Source: Catonia carolina (Eukaryota; Arthropoda; Insecta; Hemiptera; Achilidae). From it: a stretch of 64,000 nt of DNA. The notes beneath the pieces are model-generated. The model was not told the DNA's origin and ran no database searches. It saw only the letters and a list, made by a program, of their open reading frames with translations. The position numbers and the translations under genes were made by a program. Below are positions 38,901 to 53,900 of the stretch, in pieces. Within the stretch, counting starts at the first letter, position 1. Each line of letters opens with the position of its first letter. The DNA lies in contig JAQMRL010000001.1 of the NCBI GenBank assembly GCA_035578175.1, positions 46,647,553 through 46,711,552 on the forward strand. The letters are read 5' to 3'.

Positions 38901-41900
38901 TTTTGAATATTGTGACGGGGGACGAGTCATGGGTTCATCATTACGATCCCGAAGAAAAAAGGCAGAGCGCTGAATATCGTCATCCACATTCTCCTGTTGT
39001 GAAAAAGTTCAAAACACAACCGTCCGCAAAAAAAATTCTTTTGACTGTGTTTTGGGATGCTCGCCGAGTTTATGTGACTGATTATCTGGAACGAGGGGCA
39101 ACGGTAAATTCTGCTCAGTATATACAGACTCTGAAACACCTCCGACGTCGAGTTTGTCGTGTTAGAGGCAACCTGGCGCCAATAATTTTGCAACACGACA
39201 ATGCTCGTCCACACACTTCGCGTGCAACTGGAGAGGCTCTGAGAAACCTGAAGTTTCAACCAATTTTACACCCTCCGTATTCTCCCGACCTTGCGCCTTG
39301 CGATTTTTATTTTTTTCCTCTACTGAAGAGAGACCTTAAGGGTAATCATTACAGCTCGGACAATGAGGTGAAGGCAGCTATTGCGTCCTGGGTTCGAGGA
39401 AAGTCGGAAGAATTTTTCAGTGACGGAATGAAAAAACTTGTTAAACGTTGGGAGAAATGTGTAATGCTTAACGGTGACTATATTGAAAAATAAATAGATA
39501 ATTTGGTAGGTTAAGATTTGTACTTTAATTTGTTATTTACCCCATCTTGCTATTTCTTTTTGTTCGTCTTCTACAAGCATGTGTGCATTACTTATCAGCC
39601 TACCCTCGTACATAACACCTGAATAAATAATGCCAATTATTTCAATCACACATTGATCTACTAATAGAACCTTACATACTGCAATAAGTGTGGCATCTTC
39701 TAATATTTACAAAATGGTAGTTTTCTTACTATTTCCTTTAATGCTTTGGGTGTTTATTTATTTTGAGTTATTTCTCTTCTTTAATTTTTATATTATATAA
39801 TTTAGAAAGAAATTCTTGTTGGCCTACACTATAAAAAGTTTCATTATAAGTAATTTTTCAGATTTTTTTAAAGGAATGCAAATTATTACTACATATTAAA
39901 AATTGAGCAAAAGTGAGCATTAAATTGATTTTAATTGAGGCAAAAGATTTCCTTCACAATTCATGTAACATCTTCCCTGTAAACATAAGTTAAAGTTATC
40001 TAACTTTAACTTATGAATTGGAATTGGAATGGAAAAAAGTTAGGATTTGTAATATTTCAGAAAGAAAATAATTGCTGAATGAGGAAAAATTCATGTAACT
40101 GATGATTGTATGTTTTATTTCATCATAAGAAAATACCAAAAACTGTTTGAGGAAGGATTGAATTTTGATGTTGGCTAGTAAATATTAATTTAAAATACTG
40201 TATTGATGAGGTTAAACATAGGAGAATAGTAAAATAGGTTATGTTGTTCTGTGATTACTTATGAACAAACCAGTTTTATTAATATTTATTAAACACAGTA
40301 ATTATTAGTTTGCTTACTTCATGTGACAGATATTAATATATATCTTGGTGCAAATGATTTAATTTAAAAATAATTATTTTACTGCTTTTTGTAATCAATT
40401 TTCACTTTGATGCGCTGATTTGTTTGTTCCTTGTCTGTAGGTAGGACAAGCTGTTTATCGTGTAGTTGCCAAAGATCCTGATGAAAATCCAGTATTAAGA
40501 TATTCAGTTGATACTGAGAACTGTGAAGCTAGAAATGAAGAAGGAACGATTGTTAAACAATCTGAATTTGATTACTTATCTGCTCTAGAACTTAATCCAC
40601 TTGATGGTTTATTAAGAGTTGTACATCTCCTTGATCGAGAAAAAGTTGAAGTAATTAAATTAGCAGTTCGTGTCGAAGATTTAGCAGCAGCTAATGGCAA
40701 ACAGATAGATAATGGTATATATACAAAATGTTACATCAGTAAAAATATTGTTTTAAGTAATTTCCATAATAAAGGTTTAGTTGTTTTTTTTTTTTAATAT
40801 AAGTGTTTTATTCACTTTAAAAAATTAGTTATTGGAGAAATAATTTGGATAGCAGTGAAATGGTTAAAGTAATTTATAACTATCCTCTGCAAGTTATATA
40901 GCTGCTTATTTTACTTTCTCTAAGTATTTCTCCTTTAGGCTGAACTTGGTAGGTTTTAACTAAAGTGAATTTAAACCATAAAAGTTTTGAATATGATCAT
41001 CAGTAGTGTTTTTATGTTTCATTATACAGTAACCTTGGGTTTGAACAGGATTTTCTGTTCTTAGAACAACTCAGTACAAGTAATGAACAGTAACTAACAC
41101 AAGGTATTTGATATTTTTGTACCTAAAGTACCACTACAAAGATACCAACTGAGTAAAGAAAGATTATTATTCTTGCTGTACTCAACTCAATCAAAATTAA
41201 TGACAAGGTGAGTCATAAATAGGAGATACTTTAGACCTGGTACAAGCAAATATTAGGAACACAACTGCTACAACTTCAGGAGTTCCTACTGCAGTCTATG
41301 ACCTATCACACCCGATCAACTACTCAATTTACACCCAACCAGTAAGCTATAACCATGTATAGTGGTCACTTTCCGTGTGGTGTGCATAGAGTGGGTTAGC
41401 GTGGTAGTCTGTACTGTAATTGTAATACACTCTCGTATTGAAGGTAGGATGGGTAGAGACAGTCTCATTCTGTAGGAGTCATGGGGCAAGTCTACGTGCC
41501 ACACAAAAATAAAAATACAGTACTAAATGCCAACAATAGTAATAATAATAGTAGGAGTGTTCTTCCGAAAATAAGATCCGAATAAAGATAAATTTTATTT
41601 TTTTAATTTCTTTGTGTGTTTAACTCATATTCATAATCATAATAATGAAACATATTGTGGATAATTTCAGCTGTTCTTACGATTGTAATTGAAGATGAGA
41701 ACGATAATAATCCTAAATTTCGTAAACCATTTTATCGTCGTTCAATAACAGAAAATAGTCAGAATGGTGTTCCAATTGTTAATATAGTAGCAGATGATGC
41801 AGATAAAAATCGAACAATCACTTACTCTGTGGAAGGTAATTGTTAACATTATATTTCTATGTTATACTGTGGCATGTGATAACTAAGTTGAAATTTTTTT

Positions 41901-44900
41901 TTGTACATGTTTTGTTTGTTATATTGCAATTGTTTTAATTATGTGTTTCTAGGATTTTTTTTATAGGTTACAGAGTTGCATAATTTTTTTTTTAATTTAT
42001 TACGTTGCATCAACTACAATGGTCATTAGCGATGTCGTTGGGTTGTAACTTACTGTGTATAATGAAGGATGAATGATTTTTTTGTAACATAATATTTTTA
42101 ATGTTACTATTTATAAAAACTGAGGAGTTATGTGGTTCTGAATATTATTAGTGGCTTAAATTGTACCAGTATTTTTATAAATTAGTATTTATTACTCCCT
42201 CAACTGAAGGTTGTGCCAACCAGGTCCTGATGAAGCAGCTAAACACATTATTGCGAGGGAAGATGACACCTCTACTAGACGCTGTAACACTAGATGCTGT
42301 GTTGTTCACCTCCTTGATTCTACTGTCTCGACGATTACAGCTACCTGCCGACTGACTCTTCTCACGTAGATGACCACAAAGTTGAATGGCCATTTTTAAG
42401 GCCCCTGAACATTTAAGGTGCCCACATGCTACTCATGCTTTCCATCCAGTGACAGATTCTTACTTTTATCACTCTCATGATTTTTAGTGGCAGTGTTGAT
42501 TAGAGATTAGCAAGAAAGAGTTTTTCAGAGGGTCTGACATGCCAATGTATGATTCATACTTTGTTAAATGGAAGACACTGGTAAAAACTAGTTTGCCAAA
42601 ATACAAGTATACTTCACTCTGTTTTACTTAGTAAAACCTTTTAGTTTACCTGCTTTTTGAGTAAAAACTTATATTTTGGGTTAAATTTATAGGTAATGAA
42701 TTAGTGCCTAATTAAATTTAATTCTTCCTCCTCCTCATCTCTCCCCACTGTGCTATTTACAGTGTTGAAGCTTTCTCAGCCTGTATCTCCCAGTCATCTA
42801 TCTGCATAGCCATTCTCTTTACATCCATGCCCTGTCCCTCACTTTTCCAAGGTGCTCCACGTGGTCAACTTATTAATCTTTGGTAATTGTCTGGATCTTC
42901 CTTTTATTCTCTCATCTGTCATTTGACGTACATGCATTTTTTTATTGAATTTAATTGGTGTACAGAATTACCTTTAATGAAAATTTAATAATCAAAAAAA
43001 CTTTTTTTTCTGAGCCTTTCGTTAATCAAGTTTTTATTAACACATTCAGGGCTAGGGACCCGCCTAGCGGGTAATAAGTTCATATTAATGCCAGGCTGCC
43101 ATCTCACCTGGCGGGGTCTGTTTTATTACCATTTTAAGTAATTCTGGAGGGAGACAACCTGTCAGATATCAATTTCTGGCTATTGTATAGCACTCAGAAA
43201 AGTTTTTTTTTTACAACCGTGCAGTTCATTTATTAATTTTCTTCACACGATCTTATACCCTCGTATAGTATACTCATGCAGTATTTTTAACAGTTTTTCA
43301 GGATACAGTTAAAGCTGTGAATTTAATATCTTTACATGTATTGATGCAAAATAGCTTACACTTTTGGATTTACTTTAAAAATATATTTGTGTAGTTTAAA
43401 ATTATATGATAAAGTATGCATAAATCATAACAGTAAATGGAAACATTAAACAAGAAATACATTCATTATAACAGACGAAAATAAATCTAAAATAAAATTT
43501 GAATTGTTTACTTTTATGTTATTAGCAAACATAAATCCAACTATTGGTTACAAATAAAAAAATTCTATAAAATAGGCAAGTTACATACAGTTATAAATAA
43601 ACCAAGCAGAGAACGCACCGCATGAGTAATCAGCCTGGTGGGAGAGATACCTCAATCGCTCAGCATTGAATGTATTAAAGCCTGACATTTTATACCTCCA
43701 TCAGATTGGTAATACAATGTTATTTGTTTCTTTTTTTAGGACCTCAGAGTATTATTGAACTAGTACATCTTGACAGAGAAACTGGTGAAATGGTTGTTGC
43801 CAGTCGAATAGATCATGAACAAGTTGCGTGGTTAAACATGACTGTTAGAGCTACTGACTCCGGATATCCTTCTCGTTCTTCATTCGCTGATGTCTTTATT
43901 CAAGTACTTGATGAAAATGATAATAATCCTTATTTTATTGGTGAAACAACTAATATCACTGTCAGAGAAGACTCTCCCATTGGTGAGTTGCAGTTTTGTT
44001 GTGTTTTTTAAAATCATTATTCACTTTAGGATTTTATCCATTATTACACGAATTAGATGACTGCTCGTTTGGACGATGTGTTAGCTGTACACTTGGCAAT
44101 CGTACAGCTGCTAAACACAATCCATGTGTTCTTAACACGTTATTAATATTTATCAATGCAAGATTATGAGCAGTACCTTCATGATTATTGGCTAAAAAGT
44201 CCTCACTTAAGAGGTATTTGTATGTTTACCAAAGTGATAACATATTGGTAGGTTGATGGAATACACAAATATAAGAAAAAAGATCCCTCAATTGAAAAGG
44301 CATTTGAACATTAATTGCTTCTTTCCTAGCATCTGTGCCCCTCACTGTCCTCTGAAAGCAACCGATGACTTTCGTTCGCGCGCGCACACACACACAATTA
44401 ACATAATTCAAAATTGGTCCCATAACAACACTATGGCCTGACAACACTTTTCATCTAAAATTTAATGATTGACTGACTCACAAATAAGGCACCAACTGTT
44501 TTTATACCTGCGTTCTGTTTCCCCCAAACAATTGAGAACATTATAGAAGGATAAAAAAACAAACATTTCTACCAGTTTCGATTTTTGTGAATTTCTTAAT
44601 CAAAACATTCCATTCATCACAAACCATTATCTTTGTTCAATACGCATCACAATTAGAATACACAATTTTTTACAATGAACAATTTATTCTTTTAGACATT
44701 TCCAGAATATCAGTGTACAATGATACAATATTTTGACTGGATACAAAATAGTTTAAACAGTTTACAAAATAGTTTAATATTTTATCACTGTTTGTTTATT
44801 GTTTAATTATTTGATATAATGAAACGGTAACACTGAGTTTAATCATGTTAAATATTTGAATATCCAAACTGGATATTGAGTCAGATACTTTCGGTTAATA

Positions 44901-47900
44901 GTCACTGCTAATCAACCCACCTAGTTGATCACATATTTACTTAATATGATATTTTTTTAAGTGACTACTTCTTTTGGCGTGCCTTGACTGTGTTTTTGTG
45001 CAGGAAAAATCTTTCATTTGCCGTCACGTCACTCTCCGCTATCTTAGTCTAAACTCAGTTGCCCTTGTTCAGTTGGATCAATGGGGCTGAAACCGATCCG
45101 ATAAAATATATCAGGGTTAATCTGAGAATGTAGGAAAAACAAAAAAATAAAACATATTTACAGGAAACTGCCTTTAGATTGCAGAAAACAAAGTTTTTAA
45201 TACAAGAATTTACAGATTGCAAACATAGTGTTGTACTGTGCACCACTTAATTATATACGCAATACAGTAAACTATAATTCTTTGAACAGTAGCTTGTATG
45301 CTTCTGTTTTATCAGTTTGAAGTATCGCTTACGAGGTGTTTGATCATGCATCCTTTTCAGCATAAGAAGGTCTGCCGTTAAAAATAAACCATATCTTTTG
45401 CAAAAGTGTTTACAATATTTTATTGTTTCTAGTTTCTGTGATTATAATACAGTGTAGTTTCTTAAATCTACAAATTCTATTATTTATTTGTGGCCTTAAT
45501 CAGTCCGGATTATCTTGAGATCTGGGTTCGAAGGTTCCTACTAAACGAGGTTGTATTGTAGTAAGTTATGTTCAATAGTTTGGCAAGTTAAAAAATAGTA
45601 GCCTACATTTTATAAATCTACAAATCCCATTGTGGAATTGAATACAGTTGTATAAATTTAAGACAGGGTATCTAAAATATCACTTAGTTTTTTTTATGAT
45701 TCGGTGATTGTATAATCTCTCGAAACAATGATATGGCTAAGTTTCGTGCATCAGTACACTGAAATGTTTCATTGATTAATGTGTCTTTTCTACTTTGAAA
45801 AAATGACTGATATATTTATGAAAGTTTTTATTTTCTTGATTTTATTAAAATTGTGTAGGTGGGTAATGTTTAGTTCTGCTATTAATAATGATTCACATAC
45901 CGTACTTGAAGTAATTAGATTCATTTTTTTCCGCAGGAACTGAAATAGGCAGAATTGAAGCTAGTGATGCTGATTCAGGGGACTATGGCAAAATTACATA
46001 TCTTTTAGATCGCATCTCTTCTTTGGTAAAGTAAAATCTTGAAATTTACAAAATTTTATTGAAATATTATACAGCTTTGAATTTGCATATGAAGTTGTTT
46101 GTTGTACAAAAAATCTGATCAGATACCTGTAGACTAGCTTCCTAGATTAGTTAATTTCCATATAAAATATTTTATATTTATTTTATAGTTATTTTGAGTA
46201 GGTTATTCATAATGTTATTTATCTAATGCGACTGTCAAAAGTTAAGATACCAGTTTTTGTTCAAAATTTTGATTTCTAGTGTAGTTCTTTAATAATAAGC
46301 TTAGAGTTGACAGCTTTCATTTAGAAAGATTTGTTGTTATGTATAGAAAAGAAGAATCCTTTGGATTCTTCTGCTGGAATACCATCATTATTCATATGGT
46401 GTTTCTCACAAATAGCTTTCGAACTGAATCTCTTTCAGTTTTTGGAGCCTGTAGAATGTTATTGTACTTTAATGAGAATTTAGTTCTATGGCAGTTGTTT
46501 TCTGTTTACATTGACTCTGTATTACTAGTAACTGATAACACTGGGGGTTCTTAAAAGAATTTTTTTTCATTTTTTATCACTTTTTATCTTAGTCACTCTA
46601 AGAGATTTCTTTAAACTTGTGTTTTATTTGAAAGTATTATCGAAAATCAAGTTTAGAAATTTGAAATGAAGAAAAAGATGAATTTTTCCAAAGAAGTTTA
46701 CAAAATAGATTTGTAAATTCTTTTCAGAATACATGTATTTAATTTGATATTGCTATTGTAAATTTGATCCATAGTGTGTAATCTAAATTTGAGAATATTT
46801 TCACTATTTTCAACAACTGAATGATGGAATTTTTTAGGTTTTTACTTAACTTTGTTTTATGTTGTTTTATCAGGGCAAATTCCAGATACATCCTGAGACA
46901 GGAGTATTGAATATATCTGACCGTTTGAATAGAGAAGAACAAAATGTGTACATGTTGGTCATTGAAGCTTGGGATAACTATCAGTTTGGATATGCAAGTG
47001 GGGAAAGCAGAAATGCCTTTAAACAAATAATGTAAGATTATTGATAATTGTAATTGCTTATTGTAAGTTTGATATTGATTTTTTTTGCTATTGGTTCACA
47101 CAAAGCGTTTTATGCTATGTCAAGCTATTTTACGTAAAATTTTATCTCATTTATTTATTTATGCTGTCAATGTTTTCTGATTTCTCTTATAGTTCTATTC
47201 ATATAAATTTATTTTAAGTAATTAATATTGGTTAACAGATAAATAATTAATGTAATAGAAACTTGAAGTTTCTTTAGTATTGTTTTATTGTAAAAATAAT
47301 TACATATTAAAAATAAGCAGGCCTGTTTGGCGTAGTGATTAGCGCAACTGAATTCTACACCTGGGTCTCGGTATCGATTCCTGGTCAGGTCTGGCATTTT
47401 TAAATCACACATTTTCATCTATCATCCTTCTCACCGACTGCATTAACAGAAATTGCAAAACAGTCAAACGTAAAACAACAAAAAACTTAAATAAGTTTTC
47501 ACTGATCTGTTACAGCTGGTATAACACTCGCTTTTACCTTTTTATTACAAATATCTATTTATTTTTTACTGCTATGTTTCGGTAGATTCACTATCATTTG
47601 AGTAAACACATTTAAAAAAGCTGAAACTAAACATATTGAAATCTGTAGATATTATATCTTCAGTCATTCATACAAAATTGTTTAATTATCCAGATTCAAC
47701 CTCCTTCGTATTATTATGTGTGATGGCAGCAGCAATGAATATTACTTCATAATTTTTTAATTTAATCTGTTCATTCGAAATGTCTTGCCTCTGGTTATTT
47801 AAATTAAACATCTCATATTTTTCAATTTTCTTTTTTTATTATTACTTGGTTCTATTACACTGAAATATTTGTCCGTTTTACAGAACTTACGGTTTTCTTT

Positions 47901-50900
47901 TATATAATTACGATTTGTGTAATTTTATACAATGTAATAAAATTATTGTTTTTTGGAAAATCTATAGTACAGTCAAAAAAAATCTTGGAGACAAACATCG
48001 TGATGTAAAAATTTATGATTGTAGTGTAAAATAATAACTGTTTACCTCTATAAAGGAGCTCTCCATTTAAGGTGGCTTTATGAAGTGTCAACATCAGATA
48101 ATGAAAAGGTGTATGAAATACAAATAAGCAGATTGATCAATGGTTAACCAAGTTGTAATTATTTAAAAGCAGTGAGATTAATGAACTGTCTTGATTAGAA
48201 CTCTGTTGATAATTTTGCAATCTTATATGCTAGAAATTTTGTGATATGGAAGTAATTAAATGTTGTTAATTTGGTAGCAATCCACCGGGTTGGTCTAGAG
48301 GTTAAGTCGTCGCTGCAAGTCGTTTAACAGCTGATTTTCGAAGACGAAGGTTCCTGGTTCAAATCCTAGTGAAGGTAGTTACTTTTATATGGATTTGAAT
48401 AGTAGACAGTGGTTACCGGTGTACTTTGGTGTTTAGGGTTCAATGCACCATACTCGCTCAGGAATGGTCAGCCAGGGTCTGTGCAAGACTACACCTCATT
48501 TACACGTCATATGCATCATCCTCATCTCATTGGGTCATGGGGTTGCTTAGTATTCTGAATTGAACAGATTGCAACATGCTCACAATAGGATTAAAAAAAA
48601 ATTGCTAGTTATAAATTTTCTTTGGTTATATAACCTGAATAAAACAATCATGTGAATAGTTCTAATAAACATGGCTTACGTTTCAGAGTCAACGTTCTTG
48701 ATGTTAACGATGAAGCTCCAGTACTTGAACGTTTGCCAGAAAGCTGCATCACAGTAACAGAGTTTCATGAACCAGGTGAAGTCATTACTCAGTTGAAAGC
48801 TACCGACGCTGATGACCCTAATACACCTAATGGATGGATTAATTTTTCTTTCATCACTGGAAATGATGACGGTAATTAATTACTTTCCAAAATTTTATAT
48901 GATGTAATTAAAAGAAAAGGAATTAATTAAAGGGGGAAAAAGCAATTAATTACTTTTTTTATTAAAGTATAAAAATGAGGATAAATTTTATATAAAACTT
49001 TTTATATTTAGTATAAAAGTATTACTTTAAATGGCTTGAACCTTTGCATTTTCTTTTTTTTTAAATCATTCGTTAACAAATTATTCACATTTTGTTAAGT
49101 CTATTATTCCCAGCATTTCCTTTTTTGGTTTATTTTATTGCCGTACTTGCAACGAAGTGCATGGGACTTTCTAGTTAAAATATAAAGTTATTAAAACGGG
49201 GTCAAAAACTACACTGTTATGATTATGCTATATATTATTTTTGTACTAAATATATCATTTTATACAGATAAACGTTTTTTTATTTCAGGTCTATTTGTTA
49301 TAAAACCTTTGGATAATTGGTCTGCACAAGTACTTAGTACGACAACACTAAAGGCTCGTTATGGAAATTATAGTCTTGTAGTACGGGCTCAAGACATGGG
49401 ATCTCCTCCAAATGCGGTTGTTGCAAATCTTCATATTTGTGTAACAGATTTCAATGATAATGCTCCGAGGTTCATTAGCCCTCCACATAATATCACTATT
49501 CGTATTCCAGAGGTGAGTTTTCTAATTTTCTAATTATTTAATGAATTTACAGTGAGCAATCCATGAAAGCATTTGTTAAATAAGGAAAGAGTGAGGAGAA
49601 ATTTATTACTGACACTCAATTAGTGCTATCTCTGTATAAGATTGTTTTAAGTATAAACCTCTTCTTCTTCTTCAGGTGCCTTCTCCATTATGGAGGTTGG
49701 CTATCATCATGGTTAGTCGTACTTTGTCTACAGCTGCTCTGAAAAGGTCATGTGACGAGCAGTTAAATGCTTCTCTCAGGTTTCTTAACCAGGATATTCA
49801 TCTGCATCCCACCGAGCGTTTACCAACGATTTTTCCTTGAATTATGAGATGCAGAATCTTGTATTTAGGCCCCCTCATGATGTGTCCAAGGTATGTCAGT
49901 TTCCTTATCTTTATGCTTTGCAGGATTTTAAGCTCTTTCCCCATTCTTCTGAGGACTTCTACATTTGTGACCCTGTCCGTCCACAGTATTCAAAGTACAG
50001 ACCTACATATTCGTAGTTCAATATGTAAAAATTGATAGCTGATATCTACTGCTATACATAAAATTTCTATCTATTATATGGTTTCCTATCATGTTATTTC
50101 AATTCCAGAGTATCTTAATTGTTCAGAAGCCAAACCTAGCAATTAATTACTTTGTTAATCCATTATTTGAATGAATTTGTACATTATAATGTGATTGAAG
50201 TGTTTAATGTACTAAGTATACTGCAAAACATATGTATCTGTATGAATGTTTTGTATATTGTCGTGTTAATTTCAGAATGCAACTCTTGGCAGTCCAGTAA
50301 TAACTGTAGAAGCTGTGGATGATGATATTGGACCAAATGCTGCTGTCAGATACCGATTAAAACAAGACAATACTGGTGACTGGAGAACATTTACTATTGA
50401 TCAAGATTCTGGACTTATTACTTTGAAATCTCCCCTTGATAGAGAACAGCAGAAAACTTATCAGGTAATGTTTGAATACCATTTTTATGTACATGATACA
50501 CAATATTATATAACATAAACTCACATGTATTATGATATGTCTTGTGGGGCTGAGCTTACACCCTTGTGAGAGAGGTGTGTCCTTACATTGTGCATTTTAG
50601 GACAACAGTATATATAATGAAATTATATATAACTTTAGGAAATTAATATAACTTTTATTTTTAACTTTTTTCTACAGCGCCTTAGTTTAGCATCAATTAG
50701 TGATAGTTTTTTTATTAGTGTTTTGTTTTGTGGTTTTTGCTCATCGAATTTGGTAAAATGTGATTTTTTTAAGATTGTGACCTTAGTATGCATTTTACGA
50801 CAAAAGTGTTTACAACAATTTTTTTAAATTATTATAATTTATAGGAAATTAAAAACCTACAACTTCTATTTCAAGTATTTTTTTCTACAGAGCCAAGTTT

Positions 50901-53900
50901 AGTGTCAATTAGTGATTTTCTGTATTTGTAAATCCTACAGTTCCTAGTCTATTCCTTGTCTAAAACAAGTTCACATAAATTATTTGTTAGTTTTATTAAT
51001 AATTAATATAGTTAGTTTAGGGCTACAAAAAATAGTTCTGTTGCTTATCACATGATCAGCCAATTATATGACTGAAGCATTTAAGAACAGAAGAGGTAGA
51101 GGTGAAAAAGACACTAGTCACAGTTATCTCCTCTGAGAGTAATGAATTTCATTATACAGCCAGACCCTGTGGTGAATGAAATGAAGGTGTCATTTGCAGG
51201 GTGGAAAGTAGACGCTTTTTGGAGGGCCTGGCATGCTGATAAGCATACTTTTTCACTCAGTGAGGAAGGCAATCGTAAACCACCTCAATCCTCGTTTTAC
51301 TTAGCAAAGCCTCTAGAGGTTCAAATTAGCCTTTAGGCTGATGACCTTAGCAACAACTCCAGTTTGTAAATATCATTGTTACTAATGTTGTGTATACAAT
51401 TTGATTCTAGATAAGAGTGGAAGCTTATGACCATGGCGTTCCTACTCCGCTTTCATCAGATCTTGATTTAACAATCTATGTTAGAAACATTAATGATTAC
51501 CAACCTCAGTTTGTTGTTGAGGAATTTGCTGTGAATTTTACAGGTGTGTTTTAATATTTTTTTCTTACCTAGAAATTATAAAATTATATTCAGTTTCAGT
51601 TTACAATAATTGTTGAAATATTTACTGTGCGCACAATATTTCTTTTACCTATCAACTAGTTGACTAAAGAGCAAACATCTTCTAGAGTAATAATTTACTA
51701 GTTTTCATCTTAATTTCAATTAGGATTTAAACACTAATGATGTTAGTAAAACATTAATGTGTGAGTCTTTCAAAAAAGTAAGAATAATTTGTGATTTGTG
51801 TAAAAAATGTATCGTTTTTTTTCTTCTTTTTGTCTTGGATCACATTCTAGGCCAAAAGTGTTTACATAATCAAAGTTGTTGAACATTAAAAAACTTAACA
51901 ACTTTTGTTTCAAACATGTTTTTGTACAATGACCCATTAGCTTCACAATTAGTGATTTTTGTGTATTTTGCTCATCAAAATCGGTAAAAAATGGGTTTTT
52001 TAATATTGTATCCTTAGTATGCATTTTATGATAAAATAGTACAAAATCAAAATTATAGGAAATGAAAAAATGTAGAACCTATATTGCGATCATTTTCTTC
52101 TACAGAGCCTAGTTTAGCATCAATTAGTGATTTTCCATATTTTTCAGTCAAACAGAAGTTGATTTTCATTTTGCGTCATTCACTCATGATTAAAATTAGG
52201 TTATGTTTTTCATTTTACATTGTTTACTAATGATTAAACCTAGGTTATATGGTTCATTATTTACATTGACAAGAGAATGTAGTTTGATTTTTTCTCACCA
52301 GATTTTTTAAAGTCCAGCCTCTCTTAGTTTACTCCTAATGTAAACAAATAATGACGTCACTGAGCATGCGCATTGTATCAAAATGAGTACACGCTGATTA
52401 AAAAGTAACAACAAATACTTTCAAAAGTATTTAAATACAAAATACTTTTAAAAGTATTTTTCTACATGAAACTATAGGCCTACATCATATCATGACTGAT
52501 GTTTTTAGTACTTTAAGTACTTATAATTTAAAAAATAGATAACTTAATAGGAATACAACATCCGTAAAGTTGCAGACTCTAGGGTGCACCCTGTAGTAGC
52601 TGGCTTTGGTTTGTTGACAGTAGGAGCAAACTAAGAACGGCTGAACTGTATAATATATTACTCTATAATTGAAATTAGCAGATGAGTTGCCAGATATTAT
52701 TCACACATTTATTTGTCTTCATTAACAAATATTACATACTGCCATTACATTTCTTTCTGGGTCTTTTTGTTCACCAGAGCATTCCCTTCCGGGTTCAGAG
52801 AGGCGACAACTGGTGGAAACAATTGACAGAGATGAAGTTGATGATCTAGATGATCCACCCACACCTGTCTGTTATTTTATTGTAGCTGGAAATGATGATG
52901 GGTACTTTGGTATTGAGCCTCTAATTCATCAGATAACGGTTTGTATTGCTCAGTACAAATCTAAGCATGTATTATTTGATATCGTTGTGTAATGAATTTA
53001 AGGTATAATGGATGTAAACATCACTTTAATTGAACAATTACAAATTAATATGATGGTTGCTTCTCTATTCATAATAATTAATTATCCTATTTAAAATCAT
53101 CAATAATTCAAATATTCATACAAGATGACTGATTGAAATGGTGAGAGCTGCTTTTATGAAAATAAAAATTTAGTTACCAACAAGGATTTAAATTTGAAAT
53201 CTAACCAGACTTGTGAGATCTACATTTTCACAATGGCATATGAAGGGTCCAGGGGAAAAACAATGAGGGTACACAATTGATTATTTTTCAGAAAACGAAA
53301 AACTAAGTTTCATGTCTTCTAGATGAATAAAACTCAATGCAAACAATTTCTATGGCAAGATACAGTAGCCTTGTGAACTCTCATCGTTATACCCCTGTAC
53401 CATGAATCTTTCACTATATTTTTTGAAGGACTGTCAGCGTTTTTCCCCTGCTAGTACTTAATATAATAATATATAAACCTATAGCAACAGAATAGCATTA
53501 ATATCTAAAAAAAAAATTGACTCTCATCGTTTTTCCCCTGGACCCTTCATATGTAAAGAAAATGTTCTACATCATCTTTGGCCATATGTTAAAAATAACA
53601 TAGATGGGAAATAAAACAAATGAAGAGGTCCTATATCTTATGAATAAAGAGAGAGAACGTATTGAGACTGCAAGAACGATGAAACTGCAATATCTCAAGC
53701 TTGTTTTGCTAGGAAAATGATACAGACAACTCGAACTTATTACATAGGAAGAAGAAAATATCAAGACGAAGAAAACTAGGAAAATGACTTTTTTTGCAAT
53801 TTCTGCTAATGCAGATGGTGGAGTATGATGATATATGAAAATAAGTGATGAAAAAATGCTAGACCTGACCGGGAATTGAACCCGGGACCCCGACGTAGAA

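Noticed and set aside
41220..41500. GC-richer stretch in intron 15 as a hidden exon or retroposon
   Set aside because: No frame, tail or duplication found; exon 15 joins exon 16 in phase without it.
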